Source: an uncultured Chloroflexota bacterium
GTDB taxonomy: Bacteria > Chloroflexota > Anaerolineae > Caldilineales > Caldilineaceae
Assembly (NCBI GenBank): GCA_903858085.1
Contig: CAIOHJ010000227.1
Coordinates: 1-28,485, forward strand
DNA: 28,485 bases
Direction of reading: 5' to 3'
Shown here: one piece after another, positions 1 through 7,360 of the stretch
How the letters are laid out: each line of letters opens with the position of its first letter
Position numbering within the stretch: position 1 is the first letter of the stretch
Notes under the pieces: generated by a model
Database searches by the model: none
Told to the model about the DNA's origin: nothing
What the model saw: only the letters and a program-made list of their open reading frames with translations
Program-made: the position numbers and the translations under genes

Positions 1-136
1 GAAGCTGACTGAGGCTGCTTTCACTCCATGCCAAGGAGGCCTCAAGCAGCGATTCTTCTACAGTTCCGTAGTCGTGCGCTTCCAGATTGCTCAGAAGTTG
101 CCGGACAATTTCGGGAATATCCAAAGCATCATTCAT
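1..136 (-). CDS. Hypothetical protein, N-terminal part (runs off left edge)
   Basis: An open minus-strand frame starts at an ATG at 136 and stays open for 45 codons to the window edge. It begins MNDALDIPEIVRQLL and continues as an acidic, Leu/Glu-rich, probably helical segment. I do not recognise the family. The start lies only about 5 bases from the edge of the IS1182-like remnant, so its native upstream region has probably been replaced. No clear Shine-Dalgarno sequence precedes the ATG, so the original start may have been upstream and been lost. Confidence 0.45.
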   Translation of the reverse strand, partial: MNDALDIPEIVRQLLSNLEAHDYGTVEESLLEASLAWSESSLSQL

Positions 137-140
137 CCTA

Positions 141-510
141 GGAGGTGGCCCCTTTGAGCAGTCCTATAACGCCCAGGTGGCAGTTGACCAAGGGGCAATG
201 CTGATCGTGGCACATGCGTTGTCGAACCATCCGAATGATCAGGCTGAAGCTGAACCGACGCTGGCGGCAAAGCGGCCAGCGCTGGGCACACCAGACGCAG
301 CGGCGATGGATTTCGCACAAGAACCCGAACCACCGCCAGCCGATGCCACGCCCACTGTCAAGATGGCCTACAAGTTGCAGACCGCCATCGGCAAAGCCAT
401 CTATGGTCTGCGCAAATCCACCGTCGAGCCGGTCATCGGCATCATCAAGGCGGCACTCGGTTTTCGGCAGTTTCTCTTACGCGGCCTTGATGCTGTCAGC
501 GACGAATGGG
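141..510 (+). pseudogene. IS1182-like transposase, C-terminal remnant
   Basis: The frame beginning at 141 opens with GPFEQSYNAQVAVDQ, a stretch characteristic of IS1182/IS5-type DDE transposases just before their C-terminal half. It continues through a variable linker to KSTVEPVIGIIKAALGFRQF, the usual C-terminal motif containing the last catalytic Glu. It ends at EWAL, where the family normally continues with an Asn-containing tail. From about 511 the sequence belongs to the ISAzo13-like remnant, so the last residues before the stop at 531-533 come from that element. The N-terminal two thirds, including the first catalytic Asp residues, are absent, so it cannot be active. Boundaries are approximate. 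Confidence 0.7.
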
Positions 511-900
511 CCTTAAGAACTGCCATAAAATAACCGTATCGGTCAGTTTGGGTTGCAGCAAGATGGTATAGTTCTACTCGCCATGAAAGTCAGCGCGTTG
601 GAGAGTGACTTACGCCAACTCCTCGTCAGACACCACGATGCCCGTGGGATAAGCCTGCGTATCCAGCACGCACTCGACGTTGAGGCCGGTCTTGGGGGTC
701 GTGGCGGCGATCCAGTTGACAATCACCGCATGGCTGATGAGCGGTTTGTCGCGCCAGTTCTGGCGAATGAACAAGAAGAGGCGATGCTCGATTTTGTTCC
801 ACTTGCTGGCGCCCGGCAGCAAATGACACACACTCATCGCCAGGCCCATCTCATCGGCGAGTTTCCGGAGTTCAATCTTCCACAGGCGGACACGCAAGCA
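511..900 (-). pseudogene. ISAzo13-like transposase, C-terminal remnant with internal stops
   Basis: Read on the minus strand, 900 to about 610 encodes RVRLWKIELRKLADE, then a CHLLPGASKWNKIEHRLF segment, then TTPKTGLNVECVLDT and SDEELA. This order is diagnostic of the ISAzo13 (Rhodopirellula-type) DDE transposase C-terminus. Past the TAA at 610-612 the same frame still reads recognisable tail sequence (LQRADFHGE, stop, NYTILLQPKLTD), so at least two codons have become stops. No DDE N-terminus precedes it in frame. Its outer end, around 511-540, directly abuts the IS1182-like fragment, suggesting insertion into or beside that older element. Assignment is from remembered family motifs, not a search. 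Confidence 0.7.
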
Positions 901-1176
901 ATCAATTTCATTGTTAGAGAAGTACAGCACACTGTCAAGAGCTGCGATGTACCCTGTGAAAGTACTGTAATCCACAGAAAAATAAGGTGCAGCGTGCAGC
1001 AGACCCTGGCCAGCAGGAGTCTCGACAGACCCCGCCTGCTGTGCCAGATCCCAGAGCTGCCTCCGCCGCTCGTTGCGCTGGCTGGCCTGGGAGGAAAGCC
1101 GAAATGGCTGGTAGATCTAGTTGATCTAGTTGTGCACAACATTGCTGGAGATGTGCAGACGCTGGGCAATCTCTAG
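901..1176 (-). pseudogene. Degraded ORF with a helix-turn-helix-like segment
   Basis: Upstream of and in the same minus frame as the ISAzo13 remnant, 1176 to 901 reads EIAQRLHISSNVVHN, two TAG stops, then SSQASQRNERRRQLWDLAQQ and a stretch ending VDYSTFTGYIAALDS. The first segment resembles a transposase or regulator helix-turn-helix, but I cannot name the family. The 9-base unit GATCTAGTT is tandemly duplicated at 1114-1131 and carries both stops. This is a non-functional remnant, either a different element or a poorly conserved part of the same one. Confidence 0.35.
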
Positions 1177-1223
1177 CCCTGCCGCAGCCCAGCATCCAAC
1201 ACGTTTTCGACCGTTTGTTCAAT

Positions 1224-1251
1224 TTGACATTCTGGCAGTATACAGTATACT
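1224..1251 (+). promoter_or_regulatory. Sigma70-type promoter of the plus-strand catabolic operon
   Basis: TTGACA (1224-1229), a 16-base spacer, and TATACT (1246-1251) form a near-consensus promoter pointing at the FAH-family gene. The -10 hexamer lies inside the first copy of the 13-base operator and the expected transcription start falls between the two operator copies. A bound repressor should therefore block RNA polymerase directly. The leader to the first start codon would be about 140 bases. Confidence 0.7.
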
Positions 1252-1280
1252 TGCAAACGTATACTGTATACTGCCAGAAT
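1229..1280. promoter_or_regulatory. Double GntR-type operator in a 52-bp perfect palindrome
   Basis: Two 22-base arms (1229-1250 and 1259-1280) are exact reverse complements separated by 8 bases (TTGCAAAC). Each arm contains one 13-base site: GTATACAGTATAC at 1238-1250 and its complement GTATACTGTATAC at 1259-1271. The site is itself a 6-1-6 near-palindrome, as expected for a dimeric GntR regulator. The same 13-mer recurs singly at 19776 and 27191, in front of the other two operons. Perfect conservation of the arms, including the flanks outside the 13-mer, suggests either selection or a recent inverted duplication. Confidence 0.75.
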
Positions 1281-1395
1281 TCACCAGATTCGTTTGACCC
1301 AAAATCCGTCTGCTCCCTGCTCCCCCGAACCAGTTCGACCGTTACGGACAAAAATACCCACGCCCCAAGGGCTGGGGATCTCACCGGAGGATTCG

Positions 1396-2271
1396 ATGAG
1401 GCTGATCACCTTTGCCCATACCGACCAGCCCCGCCTGGGCGCCCTGGTTACCTTCCAGGGGACCCAGCTTGTCTACGACCTGAACCTCCTGAACCCCCGC
1501 CTGCCCCAGACTCTGCTGGAACTGCTCGAGGCCGGCCCCCCTGCACTCGATCTGGCAAAACAGACCCTGGCCACCGCTTCCCCCACACAAGGGCTGGACC
1601 TCGCTGCCCTCCAGCTGTATGCCCCCCTCCCCCGGCCCGGCAAAATTATCTGCATCGGCCAGAATTACCTCGCCCATGCCCAAGAATCCAATGCCGCAGC
1701 CCCACCCGCACCGATTATTTTTGCCAAATTCGCCAATACCGTGATCGGACCCGGCGCCCCCATTGTCATCCCCACCGCCGTTCGAGAACCCGACTACGAA
1801 GGAGAACTGGGCGTGGTCATCGGCCGCCGCAGCCGCAATGTCGCCGAGTCCGAAGCCCTCCACGCTGTGGCCGGATACCTGCCCCTCAACGATGTGAGCG
1901 CACGCGACTGGCAAAACCGCACCAGCCAATGGGTGATCGGCAAAACCCCAGATACCTTCTGCCCAATGGGACCTGCCCTGGTCACAGCAGACGAGGTGCC
2001 CGATGTTCAAAACCTCTGGCTGCGCACCCGCATCAACCATGAGCTGGTACAAGAAGGCCACACCAGCCTGATGATCTTTTCTGTGGCCCGCCTGATTGCC
2101 GATATGAGCAGGGTCATGACGCTGGAAGCCGGCGACATCATCGCCACCGGCACACCCGCCGGCGTGGGCGCCGCACGCACCCCCCCCCGCTGGCTCCGCC
2201 CAGGCGACGTGGTGCAGGTCGACATCGAAACGATCGGCGTGCTGGAAAACCCGGTTCTGGCCGAAGCGTGA
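1396..2271 (+). CDS. Fumarylacetoacetate hydrolase (FAH)-family hydrolase
   Basis: A 291-residue protein with the FAH C-terminal domain. The core starts near KIICIGQNYLAHA and the divalent-metal triad is visible as E135 and E137 (DYEGELGVVIG) and D166 (PLNDVSARD). It ends with the usual GTPAGVG loop and a beta-rich tail. Members cleave C-C bonds in 2,4-diketo acids or decarboxylate/hydrate related compounds. In sugar clusters they typically hydrolyse 2,4-diketo-3-deoxy-aldonates to pyruvate plus a hydroxy acid, as in the non-phosphorylated L-rhamnose and L-fucose routes, and I infer a similar role here. The ATG at 1396 is chosen because GGAGG (1386-1390) lies 5 bases upstream. It is the first gene of the operon. 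A run of nine C at 2180-2188 lies inside the gene. Confidence 0.85.
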   Translation: MRLITFAHTDQPRLGALVTFQGTQLVYDLNLLNPRLPQTLLELLEAGPPALDLAKQTLATASPTQGLDLAALQLYAPLPRPGKIICIGQNYLAHAQESNAAAPPAPIIFAKFANTVIGPGAPIVIPTAVREPDYEGELGVVIGRRSRNVAESEALHAVAGYLPLNDVSARDWQNRTSQWVIGKTPDTFCPMGPALVTADEVPDVQNLWLRTRINHELVQEGHTSLMIFSVARLIADMSRVMTLEAGDIIATGTPAGVGAARTPPRWLRPGDVVQVDIETIGVLENPVLAEA

Positions 2272-2296
2272 CACAAAAGGTTGAAAAGAGCCCACC

Positions 2297-3298
2297 ATGA
2301 CCACCCACAAAACGACCGCCCCCTCCCCACGTTTCAGCCAGCCACACTACAAACGCGTGCTGAATATCCCCGAAATCGGCGTCCTGAGCGCAGTACTGCT
2401 CTTTTTTGGCGTCTTTGTCGTCGCCAACCAGAGCATGGCCGAACCCGCCAACCTGGCCCGCATGGCCTTGCAAGGCACCTTCCTGGGCGTGGCCGCTTTT
2501 GGAATGGCCTTTCTGATGATCGCCGGTGAAATTGACCTCTCCAGCGGCTCCACCGCCGGCCTCTCGGCAGCAGTCGCAGGACTGCTGCTGCACAACGTCG
2601 GCTGGCCCGAATGGGCCAGCTACACCGCAGCCCTGCTCGCAGCCCTCCTGGTCGGGCTGCTCAACAGCTTCATCGTCCTTCAAATCCGCATGCCCTCCTT
2701 CTTTGCCACGCTGGGCACCAGCTTTCTGGCCTGGGGACTGGCCATCTGGTTGCTCAAAGGCACATGGCTCTACGTCGGCGAGATGATCCCCTGGCTGAAA
2801 AGTACCCTCGACCCCTCCCCAATCTTTGGCCTGCCCTATGCTTTTTTGACGCTGCTGGCCGCCTATGTGATCGGCGACCAGCTGATGCGCCGGTCCGTGC
2901 TGGGCCCTGCCCTCGTCGCCGTCGGCGCCAACCCACGGGCCGCCACCATCGTGGGCATCCCCGTCACCGCCGTCAAAACCCTCTGCTTCGTCTTCGTCAG
3001 CCTCTGCTGCGGCATCGCCGGCCTGCTGGTCATCGGCTACGGCGGAACAACCGACGCCGCCATCGGCGAAGGCTGGCTGCTCTGGGTGATCGCCATCGTC
3101 ATCATCGGCGGCGGCAGCCTGCGCGGCGGGGTCGGCAGCATCCTCGGCGTGCTGCTCGGCGTGCTCTTGATCCAAATCATCCGGATCGGGCTGGCCAATG
3201 CCGGCGTCAAAACCAATGCACAAGGCATCGTGGTAGGCGCCATTCTGCTCGGCGCCGCCGCCCTGGATGTCCTCCGGCGCAAGGTCGCCCAGTATTGA
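2297..3298 (+). CDS. Ribose/sugar-type ABC transporter permease (RbsC-like)
   Basis: A 333-residue polytopic membrane protein of the BPD_transp_2 type (RbsC/XylH/AraH). Repeated hydrophobic segments are visible from about residue 26 to the end. The family signature MIAGEIDLSSGS occurs near residues 73-84 and the cytoplasmic GANPRAATIVGIPV loop that contacts the ATPase occurs near residue 215. It would form the membrane channel with the next permease and carry a sugar across the cytoplasmic membrane. It begins 25 bases after the FAH gene and is followed after 59 bases by its paralogue. Substrate cannot be read from the sequence. Confidence 0.9.
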   Translation: MTTHKTTAPSPRFSQPHYKRVLNIPEIGVLSAVLLFFGVFVVANQSMAEPANLARMALQGTFLGVAAFGMAFLMIAGEIDLSSGSTAGLSAAVAGLLLHNVGWPEWASYTAALLAALLVGLLNSFIVLQIRMPSFFATLGTSFLAWGLAIWLLKGTWLYVGEMIPWLKSTLDPSPIFGLPYAFLTLLAAYVIGDQLMRRSVLGPALVAVGANPRAATIVGIPVTAVKTLCFVFVSLCCGIAGLLVIGYGGTTDAAIGEGWLLWVIAIVIIGGGSLRGGVGSILGVLLGVLLIQIIRIGLANAGVKTNAQGIVVGAILLGAAALDVLRRKVAQY

Positions 3299-3357
3299 TC
3301 CCAATGGCCAGAACCACGCCGCAACCCACCCGCCTGTCTGGCGAGGGAGATCACCGT

Positions 3358-4365
3358 ATGAAGCTCGCTGCCAATCCAGCCCCCCCCCTCGCAACCGCAA
3401 GACCCTCCACACCGCTGCTGCGAACCCTGCTTGAACAACAAGAGACCGCTATCCTTGTGGCACTTGTTCTCCTCACCGCACTCTTTTACTGGCGCAACAA
3501 CGCCATGCTGGAACCTGCCACCGTCGGCTCAATCCTGCGCACCATGGCGTTCCCTGCCCTGATCGCCATGGGCATGGTCCAGCTGATGATCGCCGGCGAA
3601 ATCGACCTCTCCACAGGAGCCGTCATGAGCCTGGGCGCTGTCTTCGCCGCCAAACTGATACGCGATGCCGGCATCCCCATCCCTCTGGCCGTCGCCGCTT
3701 CGCTGGCAGCCTCCCTGCTCGTCGGCCTGGGCAACGGCCTGCTGACCGTCAAAATCGGAATCCCAGCCATTATTACCACGATCGGCACAATGTTCGTCGT
3801 GCGCGGCCTCAGCTACTCCTTTACCCAAGGACTCCCCATCTACCCGCTCCCCCCCGAAGTCGGCCTGGTCGGATCCTGGCGCCCGCTCGGCACTTCGTTC
3901 ACCTTTCTGCTGGTGTTGCTCCTCTTGGTGGCCGTGCAAATCCTCTTGAACCAGACCCGCTGGGGCGCTATGCTCTTTGCCACAGGCGGCAACAAGCTCG
4001 CCGCCCAGGTCTGCGGCATCAACACCGACCGAGTTAAAATAATTTGTTTTATGTCGACCAGCTTTCTGGCAGGGCTCGCCGGAATGCTGACAATGAGCCA
4101 GCTGCCCCTCACCCCAGGCGACCCCGTCATCGGCAGAAATCTGGAGCTGGATATCCTCGCCGGCGTCGTCATCGGCGGGGTCAGTTTCTACGGGGGACGC
4201 GGATCCGCAGTCGGCACCTTTTTTGGCGTCCTCTTCATCCAGCTCGTCCAGAGCGGACTGGTGATCGCCGGCTTCGACGCTTATCTCCAGACCCCTGTGC
4301 TTGGCTTTCTGCTGGTGGCCGCAGCCGTCCTGGACGTGCTCCGCAACCGCCGCAGAGAAAGCTGA
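3358..4365 (+). CDS. Ribose/sugar-type ABC transporter permease, second subunit (RbsC-like)
   Basis: A 335-residue polytopic membrane protein, clearly homologous to the preceding permease: MIAGEIDLSTGA near residue 78, and FATGGNKLAAQVCGI as the ATPase-coupling loop. Two different RbsC-type permeases in tandem suggest a heterodimeric channel rather than the homodimer usual for RbsC. The start is the ATG at 3358, with GAGGGAGA about 8 bases upstream; the frame is open much further upstream, but that part overlaps the previous gene and has no homology. A run of nine C at 3380-3388 lies in codons 8-11, where slippage would truncate the protein. Confidence 0.9.
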   Translation: MKLAANPAPPLATARPSTPLLRTLLEQQETAILVALVLLTALFYWRNNAMLEPATVGSILRTMAFPALIAMGMVQLMIAGEIDLSTGAVMSLGAVFAAKLIRDAGIPIPLAVAASLAASLLVGLGNGLLTVKIGIPAIITTIGTMFVVRGLSYSFTQGLPIYPLPPEVGLVGSWRPLGTSFTFLLVLLLLVAVQILLNQTRWGAMLFATGGNKLAAQVCGINTDRVKIICFMSTSFLAGLAGMLTMSQLPLTPGDPVIGRNLELDILAGVVIGGVSFYGGRGSAVGTFFGVLFIQLVQSGLVIAGFDAYLQTPVLGFLLVAAAVLDVLRNRRRES

Positions 4366-4484
4366 AGGACAAGAGTCTGCCCATTTTCCAGAATGTTTTT
4401 ATGTCAAAAAGGAGCGTTGCCAGAGCCAAACATGACCTGACCGCCGCCAAAGTTCCGTTGTGCCCAGTTTGCCCGTCGTCGATG

Positions 4485-4507
4485 TATTTGAACAGATTAT
4501 TTGAACA
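4485..4507 (+). repeat. 10-base direct repeat upstream of the binding-protein gene
   Basis: TATTTGAACA occurs at 4485-4494 and again at 4498-4507, a 13-base phase. It lies in the 153-base gap before the binding lipoprotein, and the second copy runs into its Shine-Dalgarno sequence (AAGGAG, 4507-4512). It may be a regulator or translation-control site, or chance. The rest of the gap shows no hairpin or gene that I can support. Confidence 0.3.
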
Positions 4508-4518
4508 AGGAGCTTCCG

Positions 4519-5571
4519 ATGTACAGAAAGTATTGCCTGCGTCTCGTGCCACTCTTTGCGCTGTTGGCACTCCTGGCCGCCTGCACCGTCCAGCCCCCCG
4601 CCGCCCCGCCCCCCGCCGCCGAAGAGGCAAGCGCCCCAGCAGACGGCAAGGTGACCGGCAAGTTTTATTGGGTGCAAAACTCGGCGTGGCACCCAGTCCA
4701 CCAGTACACGCAGCAAAGCTTTATGGAAGGCTGCAAAGAATTAGGGCTTGACTGCGAACTCGCCACCACCGACGAAAACTCGATCGACGCCCTGGTCGCA
4801 CTGGCAGACCAGACCGTCTCCAAAGCAGACGCCCGCGGGGTCGCCATGTGGTTCGGTGGCTTGCCCGTGGCCAAACCGATCATCGAAAAGGCCAAGGCCA
4901 ACGGCATCGCGGTCGTGCTCCCCCATTTCCCTGTGCCCGAAGGCTTTTATGCCGACAACGCCGTACAGATCGCAGCCGATACGACGGTCTACCCCGACCC
5001 CGTAGCCAAAGCCATGTGCGACGAGCTGACAGCCCAAGGCATCACCGCCGGTTCCGTCGCCATCACCCAGAACAATTTCAACGCGACCGAAGACATGGTC
5101 GCCAAAGTCTTCGCCGAAGGCATGGCCAAATACTGCCCAGGCCTGACGCTGCTCCCCGTTGAACTCGAAGGGCCCGAACCAACCGGCGCAATCGCCGTCG
5201 CCACCTCAATCATGCAGGCACACCCCGATCTGGTGGCAGCACTCTCCACCACAGGAGGCGGCCCCACTACCTGGGCAGGGGCACAAAAGGAAACCGGCAA
5301 ACAGATTCTGGCCGTCGGCATGGACGCCACCCGCGTCAACCTCGACCTGGTCAAAAATGGCGAAATCTGGGGGCTGGTCGCCCAACCCCTCTACGAAGAG
5401 ACCAAACAAGCCGCCGATCTGCTCTACAAAATGGCCAATGGCGAAGAGGTCCCCTACTGGACCGTGCTGGACGCGCCGCTCGTCACGTTGGATGCGATCG
5501 ACCCGTACTACGAAATCCTGGAAAGGCTGGAACCCCAGTTCCGCCCGGATGCCGTCAACCCCGATGCCTAA
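4519..5571 (+). CDS. Sugar ABC transporter substrate-binding lipoprotein (periplasmic-binding-protein type 1)
   Basis: A 350-residue exported lipoprotein. It has a basic start (MYRKYCLRL), a Leu/Ala-rich core and the lipobox LLAAC with the lipidated Cys at position 22. An Ala/Pro-rich tether (about residues 25-45) follows, then a type-1 periplasmic-binding fold of the RbsB/galactose kind. It would capture sugar outside the membrane and deliver it to the two neighbouring permeases. The ATG at 4519 is preferred over the in-frame TTG at 4501 because AAGGAG (4507-4512) is 6 bases upstream and the signal peptide then begins correctly. A strong hairpin follows 52 bases after the stop, before the ATPase gene. 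Confidence 0.9.
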   Translation: MYRKYCLRLVPLFALLALLAACTVQPPAAPPPAAEEASAPADGKVTGKFYWVQNSAWHPVHQYTQQSFMEGCKELGLDCELATTDENSIDALVALADQTVSKADARGVAMWFGGLPVAKPIIEKAKANGIAVVLPHFPVPEGFYADNAVQIAADTTVYPDPVAKAMCDELTAQGITAGSVAITQNNFNATEDMVAKVFAEGMAKYCPGLTLLPVELEGPEPTGAIAVATSIMQAHPDLVAALSTTGGGPTTWAGAQKETGKQILAVGMDATRVNLDLVKNGEIWGLVAQPLYEETKQAADLLYKMANGEEVPYWTVLDAPLVTLDAIDPYYEILERLEPQFRPDAVNPDA

Positions 5572-5623
5572 AGAGGGCCGCACCTGGCCGCCACCCAACA
5601 ACACCTAGGCCAGACTCCAGATG

Positions 5624-5653
5624 GGCTCCCGGGGATTGTCCTCCCCGGGAGCC
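5624..5653 (+). terminator. Stem-loop after the binding-protein gene (attenuator or partial terminator)
   Basis: GGCTCCCGGGGA (5624-5635) pairs perfectly over 12 bases with TCCCCGGGAGCC (5642-5653) across a 6-base loop. It is followed by a pyrimidine-rich but interrupted stretch (ATCTATCCTTTT) rather than a pure T-run. It stands between the binding-protein gene and the ATPase gene of one operon. The likely role is to protect the upstream mRNA and reduce read-through, giving more binding protein than ATPase. The same arrangement occurs after the other binding-protein gene at 18302-18326. Confidence 0.65.
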
Positions 5654-5685
5654 AGCATCTATCCTTTTCCCAAGGGGCACCTACC

Positions 5686-6477
5686 ATGGCCATTACGCCA
5701 ACACCACCCCAGCCTGCAGCCGCACAGCCGATCCTCGAAGCCCGAGGACTCTGCAAGGCGTTCGGCCATGTCCAGGCGCTGAACAATGTCAACTTTGAAC
5801 TCTACCGCGGCGAAGTGGTCGCCTTGATCGGAGACAACGGCGCCGGCAAATCGACCCTGGTCAAAATCCTCTCCGGGATCTACCGCAAAGATGCCGGCCA
5901 GATTTTGGTCGACGGCAGACCGGTCGAAATCCACGGGCCCAAAGACGCCGAACGGCTGGCAGGCATTTCCACCGTCTACCAAGATCTGGCATTGGTGGAT
6001 GTGCGCGACGTGGGCTCGAATATCTACCTGCACATGGAGCCGACCCGCTTTGGCTTTTGGATCGACTTCAAAAAATTGTACGCCGACGCAGAACACATCA
6101 TCAAAACCCTGCGGATCGACATGCCCTCGGTGCGGGTGAATGTCGGCGAGCTGTCCGGCGGACAGCGACAAGGGGTCGCCATCGCCCGCGCCCTCGCCCG
6201 CGGCCGCCATATTTTTATGCTGGACGAACCGACCGCTGCACTCGGCGTCGAACAGCAGCATACCGTGAACGAGCTGATCGCCAACCTCAAGGCCGAAGGC
6301 AAAACAGTGCTGGTGATCAGCCACAATCTGGAACATGTCTTTGCTGTGGCCGACCGGCTGATCGTCTTGCGCCGCGGCCGACGCGTCGGGACAAGACTCA
6401 AAACCAACACAACTCGCGAAGAAATCGTCGGCCTGATCACTGCTGCGATCCAAGGCGACGAAGAGGGGAACACATAG
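5686..6477 (+). CDS. Sugar ABC transporter ATP-binding protein (single ABC domain)
   Basis: A 263-residue cytoplasmic ATPase with Walker A GDNGAGKST (49-57), Q-loop Q99, signature LSGGQ (156-160), Walker B ending D180-E181, and an H-loop in VISHNLEHV. It belongs to the ribose/xylose-type sugar ATPases but has one nucleotide-binding domain, whereas RbsA/XylG/AraG carry two, so it should act as a homodimer. It powers the transporter of the preceding three genes. An AAGGGG sequence about 9 bases upstream supports the start. The next gene begins 9 bases after its stop. Confidence 0.92.
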   Translation: MAITPTPPQPAAAQPILEARGLCKAFGHVQALNNVNFELYRGEVVALIGDNGAGKSTLVKILSGIYRKDAGQILVDGRPVEIHGPKDAERLAGISTVYQDLALVDVRDVGSNIYLHMEPTRFGFWIDFKKLYADAEHIIKTLRIDMPSVRVNVGELSGGQRQGVAIARALARGRHIFMLDEPTAALGVEQQHTVNELIANLKAEGKTVLVISHNLEHVFAVADRLIVLRRGRRVGTRLKTNTTREEIVGLITAAIQGDEEGNT

Positions 6478-6486
6478 GGGGATACG

Positions 6487-7320
6487 ATGGCAGCCAACGG
6501 ACAGGAACTGCAGGGCAAACTCGTGCTCGTCACCGGCGCAGGCACGGGCATCGGCCGCGGCATCGCACAGGTGCTGGCAGAGCAAGGAGCCGACGTCGCC
6601 CTCCATTACAGCAGCAGCGCCCAAGGCGCCCTCTCGGCGGTGGAAGAGATCCGATCCTGGGGAAGACGCGCCATCGCCCTGCAAGGCGATCTGGGCGTCG
6701 TGGCCGACTGCCGCCGCGTCGTCGACGAGGCAGCCGCCTTTCTGGGGGGGCTGGACGGCCTGGTAAACAACGCAGGGATCACCACCACCATCAACTTTTT
6801 GGAGGTCACCGAGGAACAGTTCAACCGCAGCTACCATTTGAATATCCGCGGCGAGTTTTTCTGCGCCCAGCAGGCAGTGACCCACATGGTCAAACGCGGA
6901 GAGCAGCTGCGCTCCACCAACCCGTCATGGGCCGGCGGCAGCATCGTCAATGTCTCCTCCGTGCACGGCACCCTGGGCTGCCCTGGCCACTCGGTCTATG
7001 CAGGAACCAAAGGAGCCATCAACGCCTTCACTCGCGAGCTGGCGATCGAGCTGATCCCCCTGCGCATTCGCGCCAATGTGCTCGCCCCAGGCACGATCGA
7101 GGTGCCCAGCTACTGGCGCAAAAGCCCCGACTATACCCGCGAGGCGGGCAACGCCAGCGTCCCCTGGGGACGGGTCGGCCTGCCCGAAGAGGTCGGCTAC
7201 CTGGCCGCCTATCTGCTCTCCGACCGCTCCGAGTTTATGACTGGCTCGGTTCTCCATTTTGACGGCGGCCTCACCGCCAAAATGTGCCTGCCCCCCCAGC
7301 ACGAACAGAGCGAAGGGTGA
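6487..7320 (+). CDS. Short-chain dehydrogenase/reductase (SDR), sugar dehydrogenase-like
   Basis: A 277-residue classical SDR. The nucleotide-binding motif TGAGTGIG is at 16-23, NNAG is present, and the active-site pair is Y171 and K175 (YAGTK) with an upstream SS. It resembles glucose 1-dehydrogenase/3-oxoacyl-ACP-reductase-type enzymes and would oxidise a sugar or sugar acid hydroxyl with NAD(P)+. No acidic residue clearly fixes cofactor choice. A purine-rich GGGGGA sits just before the ATG, 9 bases after the ATPase gene, so translation is probably coupled. The exact substrate is unknown; lactone-forming oxidation of an aldose is one option, given the lactonase-like protein at 14352. Confidence 0.85.
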   Translation: MAANGQELQGKLVLVTGAGTGIGRGIAQVLAEQGADVALHYSSSAQGALSAVEEIRSWGRRAIALQGDLGVVADCRRVVDEAAAFLGGLDGLVNNAGITTTINFLEVTEEQFNRSYHLNIRGEFFCAQQAVTHMVKRGEQLRSTNPSWAGGSIVNVSSVHGTLGCPGHSVYAGTKGAINAFTRELAIELIPLRIRANVLAPGTIEVPSYWRKSPDYTREAGNASVPWGRVGLPEEVGYLAAYLLSDRSEFMTGSVLHFDGGLTAKMCLPPQHEQSEG

Positions 7321-7360
7321 AACAGCCTCCGCTCGCCCCAGAAAGGACCCTGAAACGCCG

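Noticed and set aside
553..1176. A 207-codon plus-strand open frame at the left border
   Set aside because: It is the reverse of the ISAzo13-like remnant, whose motifs read clearly on the minus strand.
2138..3412. A 424-codon minus-strand open frame opposite the first permease
   Set aside because: Asp/Gly/Gln-rich composition typical of the reverse of a hydrophobic GC-rich gene, with no domain.
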